In this document: one piece after another, positions 57,298 to 64,000 of the stretch
Numbering within the stretch: position 1 is the first letter of the stretch
How the letters are laid out: each line of letters begins with the position of its first letter
From: Clostridiales bacterium
GTDB taxonomy: Bacteria > Bacillota > Dethiobacteria > Dethiobacterales > Dethiobacteraceae
Direction: 5' to 3'
NCBI GenBank assembly: GCA_018335855.1
Contig: JAGXRM010000010.1
Span: 161,778 to 225,777 of the forward strand
DNA: 64,000 nucleotides
Notes under the pieces: generated by a model
Told to the model about the DNA's origin: nothing
Databases searched by the model: none
Seen by the model: the letters and a program-made list of their open reading frames with translations, nothing else
Made by a program: the position numbers and the translations under genes

Positions 57298-59376
57298 ATG
57301 CGTAAACTCGCAAATAAATACAAACTATATAGTGTTCTGGCTTTCGTGCTCTTTCTGTTCGCCTTAGCCGGGTGTGGCCAACAGCAATCTACCAATGGCA
57401 GCCCTATTGAACCTATCATTCCCGGTAAGGAGAAAGGGGAATCGCAGGCGTTGCAGGGGCGGTTCTCTGTTAAGAGCGCGGATATTCAGATTCATGATCT
57501 TTCGGTGACGGCTGATGGGACTCTGGCGGCGGTGGGATCTGCTTCCCGCGCGGTTTATCTGCTGGAGCGGGACGGCAAGCCCCGTTGGGAAAAGCCCCTG
57601 TCCTCCCAGCCGGTAAAGACATACTTGGATCCGATCGGTCGTTTTATGGCGGTCGGCACTTCCCAGGGCAAGCTGCTCATACTCAATATTGACGGGGAAA
57701 TTCGCACGGAACAGAACTTTGATGCTCCTATTAGCACTCTGTCTGCAGCTGGAGACGGGGAATTGTTTCTTATTGGCGTTTCTCCCGAGAATCCACAGGA
57801 GCCGGATCAAGTGGTTGTGATGGACAGAGCTGGGCGAATCCGTTGGGAAGCATCATTTGAGGAAGTTCTGGACGCTAAGATTTCCGGTTCCGATAATCGT
57901 GTTTTTGTTAATTGGCGGCAAAACAATATTGATTTTCTTACAGCATACGGGGTCAATGGAAATGTATTATGGGAGATTGAAAACCATACCCTGCTCTCTT
58001 TGGACGGCGGCGGACGGATGCTGGCCAGTTCCCGGGGAGAGGATGTGCTCATGTATAATAAAGAAGGCCGGCAATTGTGGAAGTATACTACGACCGGGCT
58101 TGTTAAACGGGTAATTCTGGCAAAGGACGGTTTGTATGCCGGTGCTTTAGTTACCGATGTGGCAACACAACAGCAGGAATTACTTTACTTTAACATCGAG
58201 GGTGAACTGCTCTGGAGCAAGCGCCTCCCCGATGATTCCGAGGTGCTGGTGTCTTCTGACGGAATGAGGGTGCTGGTTGCTTCCTGGCGTCAGTATCGGG
58301 ACGATGCCACTCAGATTTTTGTCTATAACAGCAGAGGCATGGAAGTAAATGCCTTGGAAGTGGCCGGCAGGGCTCAGCGGATGGCTCTAGCCGAGAGAGA
58401 AGGGACGCTTGTTCTCGGTCTGGAGGACGGTAGCATCTATTTTTTAAATATTTCAGAGCAGACGGTGTCTAGCAGAGAAGTTATGGTGGCAGCAACAGAT
58501 CCCCAGCGTCTGTCGGACTTCTATACACCGGTCTCTTTTGGTCGGGAAGAAGGGGAAAGTCGCCTGACACTCTTCTTTTTTGATGAGACGGCGCAGTTTC
58601 TTGTCCCTGTTACACGTAGAATTAAACGGACCCAGTCCTTACTCCGGCCCAGTATCGAAGAACTCATTCGGGGACCGGTGCAGGGAAGCCAATTACAGCG
58701 CACAATCCCTAAGGATGCAGAAATTTCCGCAACGATCCAGGATGGTACGGTTCAGGTGGATCTGCCGTTGTCTTTAGACGAGATGGGCGGGACTACGTTC
58801 TTACTGGGAGTCTTGGATTCACTGCTGCTTACGGTCAGCCAGTTCCCCACGGTGGAGCAGATCAGGTTTACCGTAGGCGGGGAAGAGAAGGAGACATTCG
58901 GACAGGAAGGTATTTTAATTGACGAGGCTCATAATCCCCGGCGTTTTGGACGCCAGCAAGATGAACAGTTACTGTTTATTCCAGCCAGTTCCGGGACAAG
59001 GTTGTACTTGCTTCCCGCTACAAAAGAGTTTTTACCGCTGAAAGAAAAGGCGTTGGTGGAAACACTGGTCACACATATTTTGAGCGAAAGTGCCGCTTAT
59101 TTGCCAAAGAATGTAAAGCTTAAGAGCGTACGGCTGGAAGACAGTATTGTCTATCTGGACTTTAATGAAGAATTTGCCCAACTTCTGGTTGAGAATCCCG
59201 AGGCCGCAGCCCGGGCTGCCATTTTAAGAGATGCGTTTGCATTAAGTATTGCTGAAAACCTTCCCTATGCCACCGTACACATAACAGTTGAAGGAAAACC
59301 GCTACGCCGGCCCGCAGAATTTTTGCCCTGGCAACTGACGCTTTCCCGTCCGTACTTTATTAATCTGGAGGACTAA
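57298..59376 (+). CDS. Lipoprotein with beta-propeller and two GerMN domains
   Basis: A 692-residue protein from ATG 57298 (GAGGTG four bases upstream). Lipobox FALAGC puts the lipidated cysteine at residue 26. A beta-propeller of PQQ/WD-like repeats (about 45-410, e.g. DLSVTADGTLAAVGSASRAV and LSLDGGGRMLASSRGEDV) is followed by GerMN domain 1 (about 421-530) and GerMN domain 2 (about 557-670; VRLEDSIVYLDFNEEF). It sits 67 bases after a sensor kinase. Actinobacterial LpqB, partner of MtrB, combines GerMN and beta-propeller in the opposite order. A role in modulating the kinase is inferred from this parallel. Confidence 0.85.
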   Translation: MRKLANKYKLYSVLAFVLFLFALAGCGQQQSTNGSPIEPIIPGKEKGESQALQGRFSVKSADIQIHDLSVTADGTLAAVGSASRAVYLLERDGKPRWEKPLSSQPVKTYLDPIGRFMAVGTSQGKLLILNIDGEIRTEQNFDAPISTLSAAGDGELFLIGVSPENPQEPDQVVVMDRAGRIRWEASFEEVLDAKISGSDNRVFVNWRQNNIDFLTAYGVNGNVLWEIENHTLLSLDGGGRMLASSRGEDVLMYNKEGRQLWKYTTTGLVKRVILAKDGLYAGALVTDVATQQQELLYFNIEGELLWSKRLPDDSEVLVSSDGMRVLVASWRQYRDDATQIFVYNSRGMEVNALEVAGRAQRMALAEREGTLVLGLEDGSIYFLNISEQTVSSREVMVAATDPQRLSDFYTPVSFGREEGESRLTLFFFDETAQFLVPVTRRIKRTQSLLRPSIEELIRGPVQGSQLQRTIPKDAEISATIQDGTVQVDLPLSLDEMGGTTFLLGVLDSLLLTVSQFPTVEQIRFTVGGEEKETFGQEGILIDEAHNPRRFGRQQDEQLLFIPASSGTRLYLLPATKEFLPLKEKALVETLVTHILSESAAYLPKNVKLKSVRLEDSIVYLDFNEEFAQLLVENPEAAARAAILRDAFALSIAENLPYATVHITVEGKPLRRPAEFLPWQLTLSRPYFINLED

Positions 59377-59378
59377 GA

Positions 59379-59486
59379 ATGCGTAAATTAATAATATTGA
59401 TCCTAGCGGTAGTTCTTCTCGCCAGCACAAAGATTTCGTGTTTGCTTGCAGGCAGACCGGGATTTGGGTATAATATTGGCATATAG
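59379..59486 (+). CDS. Possible 35-residue hydrophobic peptide
   Basis: ATG 59379, three bases after the lipoprotein stop, with GGAGG upstream; ends TAG 59484-59486. The peptide (MRKLIILILAVVLLASTKIS...) looks like a signal or membrane helix with a short tail. The argS promoter lies within its 3' half, which argues that it may be only a truncated gene remnant. Function unknown. Confidence 0.4.
   Translation: MRKLIILILAVVLLASTKISCLLAGRPGFGYNIGI
59446..59474 (+). promoter_or_regulatory. argS promoter
   Basis: TTGCAG (59446-59451), 17-base spacer, TATAAT (59469-59474), 33 bases before argS. Confidence 0.8.
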
Positions 59487-59506
59487 CAGGAAAGAGGACT
59501 TACTTC

Positions 59507-61201
59507 ATGCAGACGTTTAGAGATGAGATTATTAATCTGCTGTCCGGGCTCCTTTCAGTGGACAGGCAGCAGGTTGAGGACGATTTAGAGACACCGCCCA
59601 ACCCGGAGTTGGGTGATTTTGCGTTTCCCTGTTTCAAGCTGGCTAAACAATTCAAAAATTCACCCGCCAAAATTGCCACTGATTTGGCGGAAAAACTGCC
59701 CGTCGGGGAATTGTTCGAGCGGGTGGAAGCTAGAGGCCCGTACATAAACTTTTTTTGCAGCCGGAAGAAACTGGCTGAGTTAACGGTGGCAGCTGTTCTT
59801 GGAGAAGAGAGCCGTTATGGCCGTCTCCCACTGGGAGACGGGAAGACGGTGGTCATTGATTTTTCTGCACCAAATATCGCGAAGCCGTTTGGTGTGGGGC
59901 ATTTGCGCTCTACCGTAATCGGAAACTCCCTCTATAGAATCTTCAACGCACTGGGTTACCGTTCAGTCGGCATCAACCACCTGGGGGACTGGGGTACACA
60001 GTTCGGCAAGCTAATTGTAGCCTATCTGACATGGGGGGAAGATGAAAGGCTGGAGGAAAACCCCATTACTTATCTCTATGAGCTGTATGTTAGATTCCAT
60101 AGGGAAGCAGAGGCAAACCCTTCCCTGGAAGAAGAGGCGAGAGCCTGGTTTAAGAAGTTGGAAGACGGCGATAGGCAAGCTCAGAAACTCTGGCAACGTT
60201 TCAGGGATTTAAGCCTGACGGAGTTCAAGCGCATCTACGCCATTTTAAATGTCAGCTTTGATTCGTACCAGGGCGAAAGCTTTTACAACGAAATGTTGGA
60301 CGATACCGTCAATGCCGTAGAAGAGCAGGGTCTGGCCCGCCTTTCAGAAGGCGCCTTGATTGTAGAACTGGAGCAAGAAGGGATGCCCCCCTGCCTGCTA
60401 CGCAAGCAGGACGGGGCCACTCTCTATGCGACCAGAGATCTGTGTGCTGCCATCTACCGTCAGCAAATGTATCAATTTGACCGTATGCTGTATGTGGTCG
60501 GCGCCGATCAGGCCCTCCATTTCCAACAGGTCTTCACTGTACTGAAAAAGATGGGACATGGTTGGGCACAAAACTGCCTTCACATTCCCTTTGGCCTGAT
60601 TCGCTTTAAAGAAGGAAAAATGTCTACCCGCCAGGGAACATTGGTCTTTCTGGAGGACGTGTTAGACAGGGCCACGGAGTTGGCCGGACAAATTATCCGT
60701 GAGAAAAATCCGTCACTGGAAAATAAAGCTGAAGTGGCCCGCCAGGTAGGCGTTGGTGCCGTTATTTTCGGTGACTTGAGTAATGACCGTGTGAAAGATA
60801 TTGAGTTTGACTGGGAAAAGATCCTGGACTTTTCCGGGGAGACCGCACCGTACATCCAATACTCCCATGCCAGAATTTGCAGCATCCTGCGTAAAGCCGG
60901 AAGCAGGTCGGACTCGTTTGACGCAGGGTTGCTCGTATCCGAAGAAGAACAGGTTGTGATTCGGAGCCTGGCTCGGTTTTCCGACGCCATTGTCCGGGCG
61001 TCAGAAACCTACAAGTCCTCCATTGTAGCCCGGTACCTAATCGACCTGGCCCGGGACTTTAACAAATTTTACCACCAGTGTCCGGTAATCCAAGCAGAAG
61101 AGAACATGAGAGACGCCCGTCTTGCCCTGATTGACGCTGTACGTCAGGTCCTCGTTAACGGCCTCTGGCTACTTGGCATCGATGCACCAAAAGAAATGTA
61201 G
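59507..61201 (+). CDS. argS: Arginyl-tRNA synthetase
   Basis: A 564-residue class I aminoacyl-tRNA synthetase. N-terminal tRNA-recognition domain about 1-90, HIGH-type motif in SAPNIAKPFGVGHLRST (about 120-136), KMSKS-type motif KMSTRQG (about 370) and the C-terminal anticodon-binding DALR domain with YLIDLARDFNKFYHQCPV. ATG 59507 follows AGAGGA. Complete and of normal length. Confidence 0.98.
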   Translation: MQTFRDEIINLLSGLLSVDRQQVEDDLETPPNPELGDFAFPCFKLAKQFKNSPAKIATDLAEKLPVGELFERVEARGPYINFFCSRKKLAELTVAAVLGEESRYGRLPLGDGKTVVIDFSAPNIAKPFGVGHLRSTVIGNSLYRIFNALGYRSVGINHLGDWGTQFGKLIVAYLTWGEDERLEENPITYLYELYVRFHREAEANPSLEEEARAWFKKLEDGDRQAQKLWQRFRDLSLTEFKRIYAILNVSFDSYQGESFYNEMLDDTVNAVEEQGLARLSEGALIVELEQEGMPPCLLRKQDGATLYATRDLCAAIYRQQMYQFDRMLYVVGADQALHFQQVFTVLKKMGHGWAQNCLHIPFGLIRFKEGKMSTRQGTLVFLEDVLDRATELAGQIIREKNPSLENKAEVARQVGVGAVIFGDLSNDRVKDIEFDWEKILDFSGETAPYIQYSHARICSILRKAGSRSDSFDAGLLVSEEEQVVIRSLARFSDAIVRASETYKSSIVARYLIDLARDFNKFYHQCPVIQAEENMRDARLALIDAVRQVLVNGLWLLGIDAPKEM

Positions 61202-61319
61202 TAAAATTTGACTTTAACGATGCTCCCGTTCTATAAAGGACTGGATCGTCAGGTATTAAAACGTATCGGCATGACCGCTGTCAAGATGAGTGCTATACCC
61301 GGCCTATTCGAAGGTTTAA

Positions 61320-61514
61320 CAATTATGGTGACATGCCGGTCACAGGATTTATGACAAACAGAGTGATTGCAGCCACTGAGGATACCAGTTTGGCGGAAAT
61401 TACCCGCCACACGGTATTAACCGTATTCCCGTTGTGCAAAACAATAAATTAACAGGTATCATAACCCGCCGGGACGCTATTCGCGCCATGGCCGGAATTA
61501 ACGGTACGATGTAA
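61320..61514 (+). pseudogene. CBS-domain gene remnant
   Basis: Two out-of-frame fragments join into part of a CBS domain: DMPVTGFMTNRVIAATEDTSLAEITR (about 61334-61413), then, after a frameshift and the loss of some residues, HGINRIPVVQNNKLTGIITRRDAIRAMAG to TAA 61512-61514. The DAIRAMAG-type ending is common in CBS domains of tRNA nucleotidyltransferase-like proteins. A further 44-codon frame upstream (61221 onward) may be decayed sequence as well. The 3' end overlaps the convergent GDT1-type gene by 17 bases. Confidence 0.65.
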
Positions 61515-62073
61515 GGAGGAAAACAATACCGAACACAATAAAAAGGCCACTGCTGGACAGACGGATTGTCCGTGCCGGCAAGCGGGACAGAAACTTTGAC
61601 CCAAGATAGGCGGCTGCGCTGTGGTTGACAAACTGCCCGGCCATGGCGCCCAGAAAGACTGCCAGCGGCCTTCCGTACGCCGCGGTGAGGGCAATGGCGG
61701 TAAGCTGTGTCTTATCTCCCAACTCGGCCAGGAAGACCATAGCAAACGTCTGCATTGTGATATTGTGTTCCCGCGCGTCCACCTTCTCGTCAGTGCCTTC
61801 TTTCCTAAAAAACATAAAGATTCCCACAGCAAGAAAAAAAAGTCCGCTGCCAAGCAAGGTCGTCCTTTGAGGAAATAAATTGGCTAAAAAATCACCCAGG
61901 ACCACTGCCAGTCCGGTGATTGCCGCCAACGCTGCCAGCGCACCTGTCAGCACCTGCCGCGGCGGAAACCGTGACGACAGTGTCAGTGTTACCAACTGTG
62001 TTTTATCGCCTATCTCCGCAAGTAGCACGGCGAAAAAAGCAACCAGGAAAACTCCCAAACAATCACATCCCAT
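61498..62073 (-). CDS. GDT1/TMEM165 (UPF0016) family cation transporter
   Basis: A 191-residue membrane protein with six helices and both signature motifs, LAEIGDKTQLVTLTLS (about 19-34) and LAELGDKTQLTAIALT (about 115-130). The ExGD(K/R)(T/S) motifs bind cations; bacterial relatives export manganese. It lies on the minus strand between argS and serS, against the local orientation. No yybP-ykoY riboswitch was noticed upstream. Confidence 0.93.
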   Translation of the reverse strand: MGCDCLGVFLVAFFAVLLAEIGDKTQLVTLTLSSRFPPRQVLTGALAALAAITGLAVVLGDFLANLFPQRTTLLGSGLFFLAVGIFMFFRKEGTDEKVDAREHNITMQTFAMVFLAELGDKTQLTAIALTAAYGRPLAVFLGAMAGQFVNHSAAAYLGSKFLSRLPARTIRLSSSGLFIVFGIVFLLTSYR

Positions 62074-62129
62074 ATTGTGCTAATTTAATTATAGCTCAAA
62101 TTATACAGCAAGTCTGTACAGTGTCTACC

Positions 62130-62158
62130 TTGCATTTTTCCAATAATCTGGGTATACT
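62130..62158 (+). promoter_or_regulatory. serS promoter
   Basis: TTGCAT (62130-62135), 17-base spacer, TATACT (62153-62158), just upstream of the T-box leader. Confidence 0.8.
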
Positions 62159-62183
62159 ATTAATACAACATTATCCAAAAATC

Positions 62184-62399
62184 CTATGATGGATATAAGT
62201 ACCTTGTCAGTCCTGTCCAGAGAGCCGGTGGTTGCTGAAAGCCGGTCGGGACTGCAGGAGAATTCCAATCCGGAGGTGAATGGGTGAAATCAAGTATCCC
62301 ATTCCGCTGATGCGCGTTATGCAAATTCTAAGGGGGCTCTCTCGAGCCAACCAGGGTGGTACCGCGAGTTAACTCGTCCCTGCAGGGGCGGGTTTTTAT
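62184..62399 (+). promoter_or_regulatory. T-box riboswitch controlling serS (Ser specifier)
   Basis: A full T-box leader. Stem I begins near 62184 with an AGTA-type bulge (about 62198); its apical part has two GCCGGT-type arms (62224-62246). Stem I closes by GGAT (62191-62194) pairing with ATCC near 62268, leaving TTCCA in the specifier bulge; TCC (62264-62266) is a serine codon. The T-box core AGGGTGGTACCGCG is at 62353-62366. It ends in a terminator (62372-62380/62385-62393, then TTTTT). Uncharged tRNA-Ser would favour readthrough into serS. Confidence 0.93.
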
Positions 62400-62431
62400 T
62401 GTTTAATAAACAGAAGACAGGAGGAAGAAGA

Positions 62432-63724
62432 ATGCTCGATCTTAAATTTGTCAGAGATAATCTGGACATTGTTAAAAAAGCACTTCGGGATAAAGGGGAA
62501 GAGGCGGCTATCGACCGCTTCGCCGATATCGACAGCAGGCGCAGAGAACTGCTCCGTGAGGTGGAACAGCTAAAAAACAGACGAAACACCGTTTCAGAAC
62601 AGGTAGCAAACATGAAGCGGAGCGGTGAAGACGCCACATCTGTGATAGAGGAAATGCGTACGGTATCTCAACAAATTAAAGAACTAGACAACAGTGTTCG
62701 ACTTGTAGAAGAAGAACTGCAGGAAATCCTGCTGACACTGCCCAATATTCCCGACCCTGGTGCACCGATAGGACACAGTGAGGAAGAAAACGTGCCGATA
62801 CGCTTTTACGGCGAGCCCACACAATTTAACTTTGAACCCAAAGCCCACTGGGACATTGCAGCTGCCCTGGACATTATTGACTTTGAACGAGCCGGTAAAG
62901 TAACTGGCGCCCGCTTCGCTTTTTATAAAGGATTGGGAGCACAACTGGAACGGGCATTAATTAACTTTATGCTTGATCTACATACCGGTGAGCACGGGTA
63001 TACGGAAGTTTTTCCTCCCTTCATGGTACACCGCAACAGCATGGTAGGCACCGGCCAATTACCCAAGTTTGAAGAAGACGCCTTTCAGGTTGCCGGCACC
63101 GAATACTTTCTCATCCCCACTGCAGAAGTACCGGTAACCAACTTTCACAGGGAAGAAATCCTGACAGAAGAGGAACTGCCGAAGTTTTACGTAGCATACA
63201 GCGCCTGTTTCCGGGCTGAAGCCGGAGCCCATGGCAGGGATACCCGCGGGTTAATCCGGCAGCATCAATTTAATAAAGTAGAATTGGTTAAGTTCACCCG
63301 CCCCGAAGATTCGCCCCAAGAGCTGGAAAGCTTAACGCTTTGCGCCGAAGAGGTTTTAAAGCGCCTTAAGCTCCCTTACAGGACGATGCTGATGTGTACC
63401 GGAGACTTAGGGTTCGCGGCAGCTAAAAAATACGATCTGGAAGTGTGGCTGCCTGCATATAATACCTACAGGGAGATTTCCTCCTGTAGCAACTTCGGTG
63501 ACTTCCAGGCCCGCCGGGCCAGCATCCGTTTCCGCCGCGCTCAAGGCTCAAAAGCAGAGTTTGTCCATACCTTAAATGGATCGGGAGTTGCAGTTGGCCG
63601 CACGGTGGCGGCTATCCTGGAGAACTACCAACAGGAGGATGGCACTGTTCTTGTTCCCGAGGTTCTCCGGCCCTATCTGCCCGGTCTCAAAGGAGAATAT
63701 ATTGGCGCTCAAATGCAAAAGTAA
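62432..63724 (+). CDS. serS: Seryl-tRNA synthetase
   Basis: A 430-residue class II synthetase with the N-terminal coiled-coil arm (about 25-105) and catalytic core motifs: motif 2 [21 protein letters not shown] and motif 3 [21 protein letters not shown] 62432 follows a GGAGG site; the frame is open further upstream, but that part is the T-box terminator. Controlled by the T-box above. Confidence 0.98.
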   Translation: MLDLKFVRDNLDIVKKALRDKGEEAAIDRFADIDSRRRELLREVEQLKNRRNTVSEQVANMKRSGEDATSVIEEMRTVSQQIKELDNSVRLVEEELQEILLTLPNIPDPGAPIGHSEEENVPIRFYGEPTQFNFEPKAHWDIAAALDIIDFERAGKVTGARFAFYKGLGAQLERALINFMLDLHTGEHGYTEVFPPFMVHRNSMVGTGQLPKFEEDAFQVAGTEYFLIPTAEVPVTNFHREEILTEEELPKFYVAYSACFRAEAGAHGRDTRGLIRQHQFNKVELVKFTRPEDSPQELESLTLCAEEVLKRLKLPYRTMLMCTGDLGFAAAKKYDLEVWLPAYNTYREISSCSNFGDFQARRASIRFRRAQGSKAEFVHTLNGSGVAVGRTVAAILENYQQEDGTVLVPEVLRPYLPGLKGEYIGAQMQK

Positions 63725-64000
63725 CTTCTAGTTTGCAGGATTAAATTCCATACAATCTTTCTGGAGTACACAAAAGCCGTCTGCCCAGTGCTTTTTTATG
63801 ATATACTATAGGCATAAATTAGCCGGGTCATTGAAAAAAGGGTACACTAAGCAGAGGGCGGCAAGAAGCGCAAATTTTTGCAGACCTAAATTCCACCCCC
63901 TGAAAGGGCCCTTGGGAGCGGACGATGTTGCTCAGGCAAACCTATGGTGGACTAGAAATCGTTCGAGCTATCTTTAGCAAGCTGTTGATCGTTGAGAATT
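63725..64000 (+). other. Region after serS: promoter-like sequence, unexplained leader and start of an open frame
   Basis: A TATACT -10-like element lies near 63803. A leader of about 110 bases with GC-rich inverted segments (GGGC/GCCC near 63900-63912) follows, not matching a riboswitch I know. ATG 63925, preceded by GGGAG six bases upstream, opens a frame (MLLRQTYGGLEIVRAIFSKL...) running off the window. Too short to identify; no tRNA-Ser or SRP RNA was recognised here. Confidence 0.4.

Noticed and set aside
63725..64000. tRNA-Ser or SRP RNA after serS
   Set aside because: No cloverleaf or SRP Alu/GGAA-type signature could be built from the sequence.

Overview
The window is the replication-origin region of a Bacillota (Firmicutes) chromosome. 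Gene order matches the dnaA neighbourhood known from Bacillus and Clostridia. Left of about 30.4 kb nearly all genes are on the minus strand and right of 30.8 kb nearly all are on the plus strand, as expected for leading-strand coding away from oriC. yyaC, yidC/jag and noc point to an endospore-forming lineage. A UGA-containing glutaredoxin gene, two T-box traces, a LonC protease, an EF-G paralog and a carboxyltransferase of the oxaloacetate decarboxylase/pyruvate carboxylase type suggest an anaerobic, Clostridia-like organism (possibly near Dethiobacter or Peptococcaceae-type lineages; this placement is inference).

Left arm (minus strand, written from oriC outwards): rpmH-rnpA-yidD, yidC-jag, mnmE-mnmG-rsmG, noc, parA-parB with two parS palindromes beside parB, a DUF554 membrane protein, DUF4446, an M23 peptidase/bactofilin pair followed by a decayed lipid kinase, a UPF0180 protein, yyaC (plus strand), a CvpA-like membrane protein with a perfect Noc-type palindrome upstream, adk, a MscS channel and DUF951. 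Next come a decayed SIR2-like gene (plus), rpsF-ssb-rpsR, rplI-lonC-dnaB, purA, tRNA-Lys/tRNA-Glu, a LysM-G5-M23 cell-wall peptidase, a block of inverted REP-like repeats, and the cell-wall stress operon peptidase-walR-walK-yycH-yycI (yycI runs off the left edge).

Origin and right arm (plus strand): DnaA-box clusters flank dnaA, followed by dnaN-recF-DUF721-remB-gyrB-gyrA and a membrane-anchored FAD protein apparently in the gyrase operon. Then come a carboxyltransferase, a selenocysteine glutaredoxin, and ilvD, ilvC, leuC-leuD with a small RCKP zinc protein. These are followed by an EF-G paralog, ddl, two unknown envelope proteins convergent with overlapping 3' ends, pdxS-pdxT, and a uracil-DNA glycosylase joined to a response regulator, a histidine kinase and a beta-propeller/GerMN lipoprotein. 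The arm ends with argS, a CBS-domain gene remnant, a GDT1-type transporter (minus) and T-box-controlled serS. A new open frame starts at the right edge.

Most of the window is housekeeping. The observations that stand out are: (1) a UxxC selenoprotein that ordinary ORF calling truncates, with a SECIS-like hairpin after the UGA; (2) a kinase/regulator/lipoprotein operon that resembles actinobacterial MtrAB-LpqB with the lipoprotein's domains in reverse order; (3) a T-box core before ilvD that starts just downstream of a perfect promoter, as if its codon-sensing half had been lost; (4) a nested REP-like palindrome; (5) a consensus Noc-binding palindrome; and (6) three genes broken by internal deletion or frameshift.
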